Assembly: GCA_947479935.1 (NCBI GenBank)
Contig: CANKBG010000008.1
Location: 1 to 64,000, forward strand
Origin: Comamonadaceae bacterium
GTDB taxonomy: Bacteria; Pseudomonadota; Gammaproteobacteria; Burkholderiales; Burkholderiaceae_C
Direction of reading: 5' to 3'
Length of the DNA stretch: 64,000 nt
The position numbers and the translations under genes are program-made. Below are positions 1 through 9,165 of the stretch, piece after piece (position 1 is the stretch's first letter; every line of letters starts with the position of its first letter). The notes under the pieces are model-generated. The model did no database searches, was not told the DNA's origin, and saw only the letters and a program-made list of their open reading frames with translations.

Positions 1-50
1 GTGAGGTTGGAGACTAACTTCTCGGAAAGTCTTTGGTAAATCTTTGCAGA

Positions 51-1571
51 TTAACCGTGATAAGCAGTTTCGCCGTGCGAGGAGATGTCCAAGCCTTCGC
101 GCTCTTCTTCTTCAGTCACACGCAGACCCACTGTCAAGTCAACCAGTTTGAATGCCACCAAAGACACCACACCAGACCAAACAATGGTCACAAGCACGGC
201 TTTGGCTTGCGTCCAAACTTGTGCAGCAATAGAGTAATCTGCCGCTGTGACCATGGTAGCTGTGGTCCAGTCGGCCACAAAGCCAGGGCCACCCAAGGCG
301 GGTGAATTGAACACGCCTGTGAGCAACGCGCCCACAATACCGCCCACACCGTGCACGCCGAAGACGTCCAATGTGTCGTCAGCGCCCAGCATTTTCTTGA
401 GGCCGTTAACGCCCCACAAACATGCAAAGCCCGCAACGATACCAATGACCAAGCCGCCGCCGATACCCACGTTACCGGCTGCTGGCGTAATGGCCACCAA
501 ACCAGCAACTGCACCAGAGGCTGCACCCAACATCGAGGCTTTACCGCGCATCAGCGCTTCGCCGACGCACCAGGCCAACACAGCAGCAGCAGTGGCCAAC
601 AAGGTGTTAACGAAGGCGAGCGCTGCAAAGCCGTTGGCTTCCAGAGCAGAGCCTGCGTTGAAACCGAACCAGCCCACCCACAGCAACGAAGCACCGACCA
701 TGGTCAATGTCAAAGAGTGAGGTGTCATGGCTTCGCGGCCATAACCAATGCGTTTGCCAATCATGAAGGCGCCGACCAAGCCAGCCACAGCAGCGTTGAT
801 GTGAACAACGGTACCGCCAGCGAAGTCAAGTGCACCCCACTGCCAAATCATGCCGGCTTTGCCGTTCATTTCGTCCACAACTTCTTTGGTGGCATAGGCG
901 TCAGGGCCCATCCAGAACCAAACCATGTGTGCAATAGGCAGGTAGCTGAAAGTGAACCACAAAGTCATGAAGATCAAGACAGCAGAAAACTTGATGCGCT
1001 CTGCAAATGCACCGACGATCAAGGCGCAAGTGATGCCCGCAAAAGTGGCTTGGAAACCAGCGAAAGTAATTTCCGGAATCGCCACGCCTTTGCTGAAGGT
1101 CGCTGCATTGGCAAAGGTGCCTGCCGCGTTGTCCCAAATGCCGTTCATGAACAGGCGGTCAAGACCCCCAATGTAGGCATTGCCTTCAGTGAAAGCCAAG
1201 CTGTAGCCATAGATGAACCACAAGACTGTGATCAAGGAGAACGTGACCATGACTTGCATGAGCACTGACAGCATGTTCTTGCTGCGAACCAAGCCGCCGT
1301 AGAACAAAGCCAAACCAGGCACCACCATCATGATGACCAAAATGGTGGAGACCATCATCCAAGCGGTGTCGCCTTTGTTAGGAACAATGGCAGGGGCTGC
1401 TTCGGCAGCAGCAGGTGCTGCAGCAGGCGCAGTTGCAGGTGCTGCTGCATCGGCTTTGGTTTCAGCCTTGGCTTCCACTTTGGCTTCTGCAGCAGGCGCA
1501 GTTTGTGCAAATGAAGCGCCGCCAAAACACAGCGACAATCCCAACGCGAGGGAGGCAAATAGTTTTTTCAT
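51..1571 (-). CDS. amtB: Ammonium transporter AmtB
   Basis: This encodes an Amt/Mep/Rh inner-membrane channel for ammonium. The start at 1571 is preferred over an ATG 16 codons upstream because it opens directly on a signal peptide (MKKLFASLALGLSLCFGG, cleavage near residue 22) and follows a purine-rich stretch. Residues 24-63 form an Ala/Glu/Lys/Pro low-complexity linker, after which the Amt core starts (GLALFYGGLVRSKN). The twin pore histidines are recognisable in FAGGTVVHINAAV and in FGVHGVGGIVGAL. The protein has 506 residues. The gene lies 22 bp after glnK, as usual for the AmtB-GlnK pair, where deuridylylated GlnK plugs the channel. The sigma-54 promoter near 2757 should drive it. The family call is certain; the length of the exported N-terminal linker is the only unusual part. 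Confidence 0.95.
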   Translation of the reverse strand: MKKLFASLALGLSLCFGGASFAQTAPAAEAKVEAKAETKADAAAPATAPAAAPAAAEAAPAIVPNKGDTAWMMVSTILVIMMVVPGLALFYGGLVRSKNMLSVLMQVMVTFSLITVLWFIYGYSLAFTEGNAYIGGLDRLFMNGIWDNAAGTFANAATFSKGVAIPEITFAGFQATFAGITCALIVGAFAERIKFSAVLIFMTLWFTFSYLPIAHMVWFWMGPDAYATKEVVDEMNGKAGMIWQWGALDFAGGTVVHINAAVAGLVGAFMIGKRIGYGREAMTPHSLTLTMVGASLLWVGWFGFNAGSALEANGFAALAFVNTLLATAAAVLAWCVGEALMRGKASMLGAASGAVAGLVAITPAAGNVGIGGGLVIGIVAGFACLWGVNGLKKMLGADDTLDVFGVHGVGGIVGALLTGVFNSPALGGPGFVADWTTATMVTAADYSIAAQVWTQAKAVLVTIVWSGVVSLVAFKLVDLTVGLRVTEEEEREGLDISSHGETAYHG

Positions 1572-1593
1572 TCTGATCTCTCTTTCTGGGACA

Positions 1594-1944
<351 letters not shown>

Positions 1945-1959
1945 TTAATGCGGAAGAAT

Positions 1960-2709
1960 TTAGAACGTGTATTTCAGGCCAACGACCACGCCAGCTTTGC
2001 CGAGTTGTTTGGTGCCGTAGACATAAGAACCCTTCTCTGCATCGGTGCCAATCAAAGCAGCAGAAGCAGACAGGCCATTGCCCAAATCTTTACTCAATGT
2101 GAGCGCATAGTCTGTGTAAGAGAACATGCCGTTATCTTTGCCCTTAACAACTTGGCGGCCCAAATGTGGCGCGAAGGAGTAGCCATCACCCATGTCAAAT
2201 GTTGCTGTCAAATCTAAGTAGGTACTGCCCTTGCTATTAGAAAAACCAAATAAGTTGCCTGTGCTTTGTGAGTACTTCAATGTTGCTGGGCCCACTGTGA
2301 CAGCGCCGTACAACTCATTGGTATTTGCACTTGGTTTCAAGGCATTGCCTGAATAGTCATAGCGCAAGAATCCTAGGTCGTAACCAACATCGCCAACGCT
2401 GAACTTGTAGCCGCCGTAAATATCAACTTCTTTATTGGACTTGCCACCAGCGTCTTTAATCCACTTGATGCTTGAACCCCAAATACCAATATAAACACCG
2501 CTCTTGTCAGCGTAATCTGCACCGCCACTCAAAGCCGGGTCTAAACGGCTTTGTGAAATGCCGCGGTAGCGGTATTCATTCACAACACCTGCATTGAATG
2601 ACAAGCTTGACGCGGGTTCTGCTGGTGCAGCGGGCGCTGTTTGCGCCATCGCAGAACCAAAAGTGGCCAATGACATGGCCAGCATGAGGGGGGAAACGAT
2701 TTTTTTCAT
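1960..2709 (-). CDS. TorF family putative porin
   Basis: This encodes an outer-membrane beta-barrel protein of the TorF/TIGR02001 family (249 residues). The start at 2709 is chosen over an upstream in-frame codon because AGGAGCT sits 4 bp before it and the ORF then opens with a clean signal peptide (MKKIVSPLMLAMSLATFGSA, cleavage after AMA). The mature part begins with the family hallmark LSFNAGVVNEYRYRGISQ. It has alternating beta strands throughout and ends in an aromatic residue (GLKYTF), as needed for outer-membrane assembly. It is the first gene of the porin-glnK-amtB unit, only 27 bp from glnK. A role in letting small nitrogen compounds cross the outer membrane is inferred from this position only; the substrate is unknown. 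Confidence 0.88.
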   Translation of the reverse strand: MKKIVSPLMLAMSLATFGSAMAQTAPAAPAEPASSLSFNAGVVNEYRYRGISQSRLDPALSGGADYADKSGVYIGIWGSSIKWIKDAGGKSNKEVDIYGGYKFSVGDVGYDLGFLRYDYSGNALKPSANTNELYGAVTVGPATLKYSQSTGNLFGFSNSKGSTYLDLTATFDMGDGYSFAPHLGRQVVKGKDNGMFSYTDYALTLSKDLGNGLSASAALIGTDAEKGSYVYGTKQLGKAGVVVGLKYTF

Positions 2710-2748
2710 AGTTAGCTCCTGATAAATGAGAATAAGACGGGTTGATCT

Positions 2749-2766
2749 AAGCATTTAGCATGCCAA
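2749..2766 (-). promoter_or_regulatory. Sigma-54 promoter of the porin-glnK-amtB operon
   Basis: Read on the minus strand this is TTGGCATGCTAAATGCTT. It has the -24 GG and the -12 GC separated by exactly 10 bases and matches YTGGCAYG-N4-TTGCW at all but one position. Transcription would begin near 2739, about 30 bases before the porin start codon. Sigma-54 control of glnK-amtB is well established in proteobacteria. Confidence 0.8.
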
Positions 2767-2769
2767 TGC

Positions 2770-2786
2770 TGCACCGCAGCAGTGCA
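2770..2786. promoter_or_regulatory. NtrC-type site 1 (promoter-proximal)
   Basis: TGCACCGCAGCAGTGCA matches the NtrC dyad TGCACC-N5-GGTGCA with a single mismatch. It lies immediately upstream of the -24 element, centred roughly 40 bp from the predicted transcription start. That is closer than a normal enhancer and could modulate or limit activation. Confidence 0.65.
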
Positions 2787-2885
2787 AGTCATTGTCATCA
2801 CTCTGAAATAGTTGTTTTGAGCCCTTGGTGTTCCAATGGCAATTGCACCCCCCTAGGTCTGAGTTATAAAAAGCCTTACCGATAT

Positions 2886-2902
2886 TGCACCCCTTTGGTG
2901 CG
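2886..2902. promoter_or_regulatory. NtrC-type site 2 (enhancer position)
   Basis: TGCACCCCTTTGGTGCG matches TGCACC-N5-GGTGCA except for its last base. It is centred about 155 bp upstream of the predicted sigma-54 start, a normal enhancer distance. It also ends only 10 bp before the comM start codon, just ahead of that gene's GGAG ribosome-binding site. A weaker half-site (TGCACC at 2844-2849) lies between the two dyads. Confidence 0.7.
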
Positions 2903-2912
2903 TGGAGCAATT

Positions 2913-4484
2913 ATGCGTTTATCTTTGGTGCAAAGTCGGGCTTTGCTAGGACTTCAAGCCCCCTCCGTCACGGTCGAGGTACACCTGGCCAATGGTTTGC
3001 CCAGTTTTACTTTGGTGGGCCTGGCTGACGTAGAGGTCAAGGAAGCTAGAGAGCGCGTTCGTTCAGCGCTTCAAAACTCAGGTTTTGAGTTTCCAAGCAA
3101 TCAGCGCATTACCGTGAATTTGGCGCCAGCCGACCTGCCCAAAGACTCTGGCCGGTTCGATTTGCCCATTGCTTTGGGCATCTTGGCGGCCAGCGGTCAA
3201 ATTGATGGTGCACGCTTAAACGGCTATGAATTTGCGGGAGAGTTATCTTTATCGGGAGCCTTGCGTCCAGTTCGGGGCGCTTTGGTAATGGGTTTGGCTT
3301 TGTATCAACAGGTGAAAGCACCCTTTTTGGTATTGCCGCCCGGAAGCGCAGAAGAAGCCGCTTTGGTCCCCCATGCAACCGTCTACAGAGCGCGCCATTT
3401 ACGGGATGTGGCAGATCAATTTTGTTTAGCGAGCCAACCGCCAACGGTGCCGTCACCTAGCAACTCTGATGGGTGGGCTCGCATGAGCCACACCCCAAGT
3501 CAGCAATGGGAAGACGAAACTTCCTATCCAGACTTGGCCGATGTCAAAGGCCAAACCGGCGCCAAGCGAGCGCTTGAAATTGCGGCGGCGGGCGGTCACA
3601 GTCTTTTGATGGTAGGACCACCCGGTTCAGGTAAATCAATGTTGGCGCTCAGATTTGCAGGTCTGTTGCCGCCCCTCAGCGTGCAAGAGGCTTTGGAGGC
3701 AGCGTCTGTGGCCAGCCTGGCTGGGCGCTTCCAGCTCTCGCAATGGCAAGTCAGGGCAACACGTCAGCCTCACCACTCCGCCAGTGCGGTGGCTTTGGTG
3801 GGTGGCGGATCGCCGCCACGGCCTGGTGAAATTTCCTTGGCGCATCATGGGGTGTTATTTTTAGACGAGCTGCCAGAGTTTCCCAGAGCCGCCCTGGAAG
3901 CATTGCGCGAGCCCATGGAGTCTGGCTGCGTCACCATCTCTCGTTCCGCTCAGAGTGCCGAGTTTCCAGCGCGGTTTCAATTGATTGCCGCCATGAACCC
4001 TTGCCCCTGTGGCTATGCTGGCCACGCCAAAAGTCCCGGCCAAAACAGCCCTGTGTGTCGTTGTACGCCAGACCAAGTACACCGTTACAGCAGCAAAGTG
4101 AGTGGCCCGCTTTTGGACCGCATTGATTTGCACGTCGAGGTTCCTAGCCAGAGCGCCGCATTGATCCTTAATGCACCCGCGGGTGAAAGCACGGCATCAC
4201 TTAAAAAACGTTGCCATCACGCCCGCGCCATGGCCACCGAGCGACAAGGCTGCAGCAACCAAGCCTTGAGTGGCGCCGCATTGGACAAGCACGGGGCCTT
4301 GAGGCCCGATGCCTTGTCTTACATCACACAAGTTGCCAACCATTTTTCGTGGAGTGGCCGCAGTTCACACCGGGTTTTGAAGATTGCCAGAACCATTGCC
4401 GATTTGGCCCAGAGTCCTTTGATAGAAAAGGCTCACATCGCAGAGGCCGTGCAATATAGAAGACCCGTTGCAGGGCACCGATAA
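2913..4484 (+). CDS. comM: YifB family Mg chelatase-like AAA ATPase (ComM)
   Basis: ComM is a hexameric branch-migration helicase that extends D-loops during natural transformation and recombination. The ATG at 2913 follows GGAG by 5 bases and gives the family's normal N-terminus (MRLSLVQSRALLG); the in-frame extension upstream is non-coding. Visible parts of the 523-residue protein are the N-terminal ChlI-like domain, Walker A GPPGSGKS near residue 235, Walker B LFLDELPEF, the CPCGY cysteine loop and the C-terminal Mg-chelatase helical domain ending VQYRR. It is transcribed away from the porin operon, so the intergenic NtrC sites face both units. The function is well supported by family. Confidence 0.92.
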   Translation: MRLSLVQSRALLGLQAPSVTVEVHLANGLPSFTLVGLADVEVKEARERVRSALQNSGFEFPSNQRITVNLAPADLPKDSGRFDLPIALGILAASGQIDGARLNGYEFAGELSLSGALRPVRGALVMGLALYQQVKAPFLVLPPGSAEEAALVPHATVYRARHLRDVADQFCLASQPPTVPSPSNSDGWARMSHTPSQQWEDETSYPDLADVKGQTGAKRALEIAAAGGHSLLMVGPPGSGKSMLALRFAGLLPPLSVQEALEAASVASLAGRFQLSQWQVRATRQPHHSASAVALVGGGSPPRPGEISLAHHGVLFLDELPEFPRAALEALREPMESGCVTISRSAQSAEFPARFQLIAAMNPCPCGYAGHAKSPGQNSPVCRCTPDQVHRYSSKVSGPLLDRIDLHVEVPSQSAALILNAPAGESTASLKKRCHHARAMATERQGCSNQALSGAALDKHGALRPDALSYITQVANHFSWSGRSSHRVLKIARTIADLAQSPLIEKAHIAEAVQYRRPVAGHR

Positions 4485-4491
4485 TAAGGTC

Positions 4492-5781
4492 ATGCAAAGA
4501 TATCGTCTCTATTGGGACCTCTTCCGAATGAGCCCCCAGGCCCCTGCACTCGGCCCCTTTGCGGTCTGGCTTTCTTGGGCGCAGCTCATCACATGGGGAA
4601 GTGTGTTTTACACCTTTTCTTTGCTGATGGGCCCCGTCGAGCGGGAGTTGGGTTTCAGCCGCGCCGAGGCTTCCTTGGGCTTTAGCTTGGCATTGCTGGC
4701 CGATGGCCTGATGGCTTACCCAATAGGTCGGCTGATTGATCGTGGTCATGAACGTCGCGTGATGACTTGGGGTTCGGCTTGGGTGGGTGCTTGTTTGTTG
4801 GCCCACAGTTTTGTCGACTCGTTGGCTGGGTTTTATGGCGTTTGGCTGGCCTTGGGTCTAGGCATGTCGGCCACACTTTATGCCCCTGTTTTTGCCATCG
4901 TCACCCGCCGATTCCCAAATGACTTTAGGCGGGCCATTATCATCATGACATTTTTAGGCGGGCTGGCCAGTACGGTGTTTATTCCGCTCTCCTCTTGGTT
5001 GATACAAGCGTTGGGCTGGCGTCATGCCTTGTGGGTTTTGGCACTCTTTCAATGGCTTGTTTGTTGGCCATTGCATGCTTGGCTGTTGCGCGGCGCTGAG
5101 AAAAAAAATATCGCGACTCATCAAGATGAAAATGAAATTGAGAAGGCGAGCACCTCAGGTTTACAAAACCAACAACCGCCCTCTGACTCCATCAAAGTTC
5201 ACTTAAAGCGCGCGCCTTTTTGGTTGCTTGCGGGCTTCATGCTCATGACGGCTGTCGTGAGTTCTGCATTGCCGGCACACATGGTGAGCTTGCTTGAAGA
5301 GGCCCACTTATCACCCGCCTGGGTCATTGCCATTCCTGCATCGATCGGCGCCATACAAGTTTTAGGTCGGCTCTTGTTATTTTTGTTTGAAAAACATTTA
5401 GACGTTCATTCGGCCAACAAATGGATTCCGTGCCTGGTGCCGGTGGGCCTGGTGTTTCTAGTGGCCGGCGGATTGACGCCATGGGCCGCCATGTTGTTTG
5501 TCACCTTCTATGGTTTGGGCAATGGCCTGAACACCATCGTGAAAGGGACTGCCATGGCGCAATACGTGAGCCGCGATCATGTGGGCCAACTCAATGGCGT
5601 GCTCGGTGTGCCGCTCGCTTTGGGCCGGGCAGTAGCGCCCTGGGCTTTAGGTTTGATGTGGACGCCCGAGGGGGGCTATACACATGGCTTACGCTGGCTT
5701 TTGGTGGCGGGCGTTTTGGGTGTGATGTGTTTGTGGTGGGCGCAAATCAGTGCTTACAAATTGGGCGCCAACAAACGCTGA
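4492..5781 (+). CDS. MFS transporter
   Basis: This encodes a 12-helix major facilitator (about 429 residues). The sequence shows the MFS loop 2-3 signature in [18 protein letters not shown], hydrophobic helices throughout, and a charged central cytoplasmic loop ([18 protein letters not shown]) between helices 6 and 7. The substrate cannot be read from sequence. The ATG at 4492 is chosen because it is preceded by AAGG; it lies just after the comM stop, so the genes may be co-transcribed. A second ATG at 4528 would remove the polar N-terminus and is possible. The 3' end overlaps the convergent metH distal half by 28 bp. Confidence 0.8.
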   Translation: MQRYRLYWDLFRMSPQAPALGPFAVWLSWAQLITWGSVFYTFSLLMGPVERELGFSRAEASLGFSLALLADGLMAYPIGRLIDRGHERRVMTWGSAWVGACLLAHSFVDSLAGFYGVWLALGLGMSATLYAPVFAIVTRRFPNDFRRAIIIMTFLGGLASTVFIPLSSWLIQALGWRHALWVLALFQWLVCWPLHAWLLRGAEKKNIATHQDENEIEKASTSGLQNQQPPSDSIKVHLKRAPFWLLAGFMLMTAVVSSALPAHMVSLLEEAHLSPAWVIAIPASIGAIQVLGRLLLFLFEKHLDVHSANKWIPCLVPVGLVFLVAGGLTPWAAMLFVTFYGLGNGLNTIVKGTAMAQYVSRDHVGQLNGVLGVPLALGRAVAPWALGLMWTPEGGYTHGLRWLLVAGVLGVMCLWWAQISAYKLGANKR

Positions 5782-8510
5782 ATGTCCGTCACCTTTAAAT
5801 TCTGGCGCTTGGCCAAATCTTGCACTTGGTCTTCGCCCACTTTGCCGACGTTGAAATATTGACTCTCGGGGTGACTGAGGTAAAAACCTGAAACGCTGGC
5901 CGCAGGTGTCATGGCCAAACTGCTCGTGAGAGCCATGCCTATTTCTTCGCACTGCAAAAGTTCAAACATTTGTTTTTTCACCGAATGGTCGGGGCAAGCA
6001 GGATAGCCTGGTGCCGGCCTGATGCCTTGGTATTTCTCTGCAATCAAATCATTCAGTGATGCGGTCTCTTGCGCGGCGTAGCCCCACAAATCTTTGCGAA
6101 CCCGCTCGTGCATGCATTCGGCAAAAGCCTCTGCAAATCGGTCGGCCAAGGCCTTGAGCATGATGGCGCTGTAGTCGTCGTGCGCGGCTTCAAACGCTTG
6201 TTCGCGTTTTTCTACCCCAATGCCGGCTGTGACGGCAAACACACCTACATAGTCTTTGAGCTGCGTTGGTTTTGCTTGTGCATCTAAACGCGGCGCCACA
6301 AAATCGGCCAAGCATCGGCTGGGTTTTCCAACTTGCTTTTCAGTTTGTTGACGCAGGCCATGCCACGTGAGTACGGGTGCTTCACGCGCCTCAGTGGCAT
6401 ACAAGGCAATGTCATCGAGGTTGACGCTGTTGGCAGGGTACAAGCCCATCACGCCATGCGCTGTGAGCCATCGGCCTTCAATGATTTTCTGCAACATCTT
6501 TTGCGCATCGTTGAAAACTTTTTGCGCCTCAACACCCACCACTTCGTCTTTCAAAATAGCGGGGTAAGGCCCGGCCAAATCCCAAGTTTGAAAGAAGGGG
6601 CCCCAATCGATGTAGCGGGCTAATTCGGCCAGATCAAAATTCTTGAACACTCGGCGGCCAATGAATTTGGGCGTGGGTGATTTGAAGGCCGTCCAGTCAA
6701 CCAACGTTTTGTTGCCGCGCGCTTTGGCCAATGGCCACATGGGCGTTTGCTTTTTGTTGGCATGCATTTCACGCACTTTGACGTAATCGGCATTGAGTTC
6801 ATCAATGTAGGTGGCCGCATGGTCTGACAACAGCCCTTGCGCCACGCTCACGCTGCGGGATGCGTCGGGCACATAGACCACCGGGCCTTCGTAGTGCGGT
6901 GCAATTTTCACAGCAGTGTGCACGCGGCTGGTGGTTGCGCCACCAATCAGCAAAGGCATTTTTCGCAAACGGAAATGCGCATCTTTTTGCATTTCGCTGG
7001 CCACGTACTGCATCTCTTCTAGGCTGGGCGTGATGAGGCCAGACAAGCCAATGATGTCTGCGTTTTCTTCTTTGGCCTTGGCCAAGATTTCGTGGCACGG
7101 CACCATCACGCCCATATTGACCACATCAAAGTTGTTGCACTGAAGCACCACAGTCACAATGTTTTTGCCAATGTCATGCACGTCGCCCTTGACGGTGGCA
7201 ATCACAATCTTGCCTTTCGATTTCACATCTTGGCCAGCGGCTTCTTGCAGGCGCTTTTCTTCTTCGATGTAAGGCACCAAATGCGCCACCGCTTGCTTCA
7301 TGACGCGCGCAGATTTGACCACTTGCGGCAAAAACATTTTGCCTTGACCAAACAAATCGCCCACCACGTTCATGCCGTCCATGAGCGGGCCTTCGATCAC
7401 ATGCAAGGGTCTGCCGCTCTTGGCCAATATTTCTTGATACGCTTCTTCGGTATCTTCGGTGATGAAGTCGGTGATGCCGTGCACCAAGGCGTGAGACAAG
7501 CGCGCAGACACTGTCACTGGCGCCTCAGGCGTGCCGCGCCAAGCCAGCTTTTGTGAATCGTCTTTGGCTGCGCCTTTGGCGTTTTCAGCTACTTCTACCA
7601 AACGCTCGCCAGCATCAGGGCGGCGATTCAACACCACGTCTTCAACGCGTTCGCGCAAGTCGGGCTCAAGTTCGTCGTACACGCCCACCATGCCGGCATT
7701 GACAATGCCCATGTCCATGCCCGCTTGAATGGCGTGGTACAAAAACACCGTGTGAATGGCTTCGCGCACAGGGTCGTTGCCGCGAAAACTAAACGACACA
7801 TTGGACACGCCGCCCGACACTTTGGCGCCTGGCAAATTTTGTTTGATCCAACGCGTGGCTTCAATGAAATCGACGGCGTAGTTGTTGTGCTCTTCAATGC
7901 CGGTGGCGATGGCAAAAATGTTGGGGTCAAAAATAATGTCTTCAGGCGGAAAATCCACTTCGTCCACCAACACGCGGTAGGCGCGTTCGCAAATTTCAAT
8001 CTTGCGTTGGTAGGTATCGGCTTGGCCTTTTTCATCAAACGCCATGATCACCGCAGCAGCCCCGTAGCGTTTGATCAAAAGCGCTTGTTGCTTGAAACCT
8101 TCAACACCCTCTTTCATGCTGATGGAGTTGACGATGCCCTTGCCTTGAATGCAGCGCAAACCGGCTTCAATGACGCTCCACTTGGAGGAGTCGATCATGA
8201 TGGGTACACGGGAAATGTCGGGCTCAGAAGCAATGAGGTTCAAGAACCGAACCATGGCCGCTTGGCTGTCCAACATGGCTTCGTCCATGTTGATGTCGAT
8301 GATCTGCGCGCCATTTTCAACCTGCTGACGGGCAACGGCCAAAGCTTGCTCGTACTCGCCATTCAAAATCATGCGGGCAAAGGCTTTGGAGCCTGTGACA
8401 TTGGTGCGCTCACCAATGTTCACAAACAAAGCGTCGGCGCCAATCGAGACGGGCTCTAGGCCAGACAGTTTTAAAGGAGGGACCGAATTAGAAACAGCAG
8501 CAGACAACAA
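5754..8510 (-). CDS. metH: Methionine synthase, distal half (folate, cobalamin and activation domains)
   Basis: This 918-residue protein carries the last three modules of cobalamin-dependent methionine synthase. They are the pterin-binding methyltetrahydrofolate domain ([13 protein letters not shown] near residue 30, [15 protein letters not shown]), the cobalamin-binding domain with the histidine-on motif [11 protein letters not shown] near residue 443, and the AdoMet-dependent reactivation domain ending in [12 protein letters not shown] and the C-terminal region. It lacks the homocysteine/zinc domain, which is encoded separately at 12475-13521. The two together total 1266 residues, close to the 1227 of the E. 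coli single chain. No ATG is available at the N-terminus. TTG at 8510, or TTG at 8507, follows AAGGGGTGA, which is a good ribosome site. An SAH riboswitch lies just upstream. Confidence 0.94.
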   Translation of the reverse strand: MLSAAVSNSVPPLKLSGLEPVSIGADALFVNIGERTNVTGSKAFARMILNGEYEQALAVARQQVENGAQIIDINMDEAMLDSQAAMVRFLNLIASEPDISRVPIMIDSSKWSVIEAGLRCIQGKGIVNSISMKEGVEGFKQQALLIKRYGAAAVIMAFDEKGQADTYQRKIEICERAYRVLVDEVDFPPEDIIFDPNIFAIATGIEEHNNYAVDFIEATRWIKQNLPGAKVSGGVSNVSFSFRGNDPVREAIHTVFLYHAIQAGMDMGIVNAGMVGVYDELEPDLRERVEDVVLNRRPDAGERLVEVAENAKGAAKDDSQKLAWRGTPEAPVTVSARLSHALVHGITDFITEDTEEAYQEILAKSGRPLHVIEGPLMDGMNVVGDLFGQGKMFLPQVVKSARVMKQAVAHLVPYIEEEKRLQEAAGQDVKSKGKIVIATVKGDVHDIGKNIVTVVLQCNNFDVVNMGVMVPCHEILAKAKEENADIIGLSGLITPSLEEMQYVASEMQKDAHFRLRKMPLLIGGATTSRVHTAVKIAPHYEGPVVYVPDASRSVSVAQGLLSDHAATYIDELNADYVKVREMHANKKQTPMWPLAKARGNKTLVDWTAFKSPTPKFIGRRVFKNFDLAELARYIDWGPFFQTWDLAGPYPAILKDEVVGVEAQKVFNDAQKMLQKIIEGRWLTAHGVMGLYPANSVNLDDIALYATEAREAPVLTWHGLRQQTEKQVGKPSRCLADFVAPRLDAQAKPTQLKDYVGVFAVTAGIGVEKREQAFEAAHDDYSAIMLKALADRFAEAFAECMHERVRKDLWGYAAQETASLNDLIAEKYQGIRPAPGYPACPDHSVKKQMFELLQCEEIGMALTSSLAMTPAASVSGFYLSHPESQYFNVGKVGEDQVQDLAKRQNLKVTDIQRLLAPNL

Positions 8511-8533
8511 AACTCACCCCTTGGATCGCAGGT

Positions 8534-8629
8534 GAGCGTGGTTTGCAAAATAGGAAGGGGTCTAGCCCTTTATGAGCCCCAAGCCTGACCCGCGGCCAAT
8601 GTGGCTGGCGGGCTGCAACGCTCCTTGGG
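8534..8629 (-). promoter_or_regulatory. S-adenosylhomocysteine (SAH) riboswitch
   Basis: Read on the minus strand, CCCAAGGAGCGTTGCAG (about 8613-8629) and GGGTCAGGCTTGGGG (8577-8591) reproduce the conserved SAH-aptamer core. P1 pairs CCCAAG with CTTGGG, and P2 pairs CCCGC with GCGGG. The downstream ACGCTC (8534-8539) can form the pseudoknot with GAGCGT of the core. The element sits 24 bp before the TTG start of the distal metH half. Known SAH riboswitches turn on SAH-recycling genes such as ahcY and metH when SAH accumulates. The match is to remembered consensus; a covariance-model search would confirm it. Confidence 0.87.
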
Positions 8630-8668
8630 AATGTGCGTATTTTAACCACGCCAAAGGCGTTAGGGATA

Positions 8669-9112
8669 TCAATACTGCTTGTAAGGCAAGAATTTGCCTG
8701 ACAAAACCACATTCACGCGGTCGCCTTTGGGGTCGGGTTCGCGAACGATGTCCATGCTGAAATCGATCGCGCTCATGATGCCGTCACCAAACTCCTCATG
8801 GATGAGTTCTTTGATGGTAGTGCCATAAACGCTCACAATTTCATACCAACGGTAAATCAGTGGGTCCGTGGGCACGGCTGAGGGCAATGAGCCTTTATAG
8901 GGCACCACTTGCAACCACTTTTGCTCTTCGCTTGTAAGGCCAAAAATTTTGCCAATCGCCTTGGCTTGTTTGGCATCAAGTGTCATTTGTCCCAAGCAAG
9001 CCGCGGTCACCCATTCTTTAGACAAGCCCACCTTGTCTGCCACATCACTCCACTTGATGCCTTTGGACACTTTGGTGCTGATGATTTTTTCTGTCACGTC
9101 TAAGCGATTCAT
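8669..9112 (-). CDS. cynS: Cyanate hydratase (cyanase)
   Basis: Cyanase converts cyanate and bicarbonate to ammonium (via carbamate) and CO2. The 147-residue protein has the N-terminal helical DNA-binding-like domain and the C-terminal catalytic domain. The catalytic triad is visible as Arg88 and Glu91 (IYRWYE) and Ser114 (GIMSAIDF), matching the E. coli Arg96, Glu99 and Ser122 with a constant offset. AAGGAAG precedes the ATG. It is the last gene of a unit running from 12268 through the binding protein, permease and ATPase, so it converts imported cyanate to ammonium. Very secure. Confidence 0.97.
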   Translation of the reverse strand: MNRLDVTEKIISTKVSKGIKWSDVADKVGLSKEWVTAACLGQMTLDAKQAKAIGKIFGLTSEEQKWLQVVPYKGSLPSAVPTDPLIYRWYEIVSVYGTTIKELIHEEFGDGIMSAIDFSMDIVREPDPKGDRVNVVLSGKFLPYKQY

Positions 9113-9165
9113 GATCTTCCTTGTGAAAAAAGTGAGTTAAAAATATTCATTGCCAAGAGCCCGAC

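Noticed and set aside
1-50. Short sequence before the amtB stop codon as a gene or terminator
   Set aside because: It is 50 bases without a recognisable stem-loop or coding motif; it continues beyond the window.
351-1268. 305-residue open frame on the plus strand opposite amtB
   Set aside because: It is the antisense of amtB; the amino acids are low-complexity and match no family. The minus-strand frame is a clear AmtB.
2837-2850. TGGCAATTGCA as a second sigma-54 promoter
   Set aside because: The GG-to-GC spacing is wrong; the element at 2749-2766 has exact spacing.
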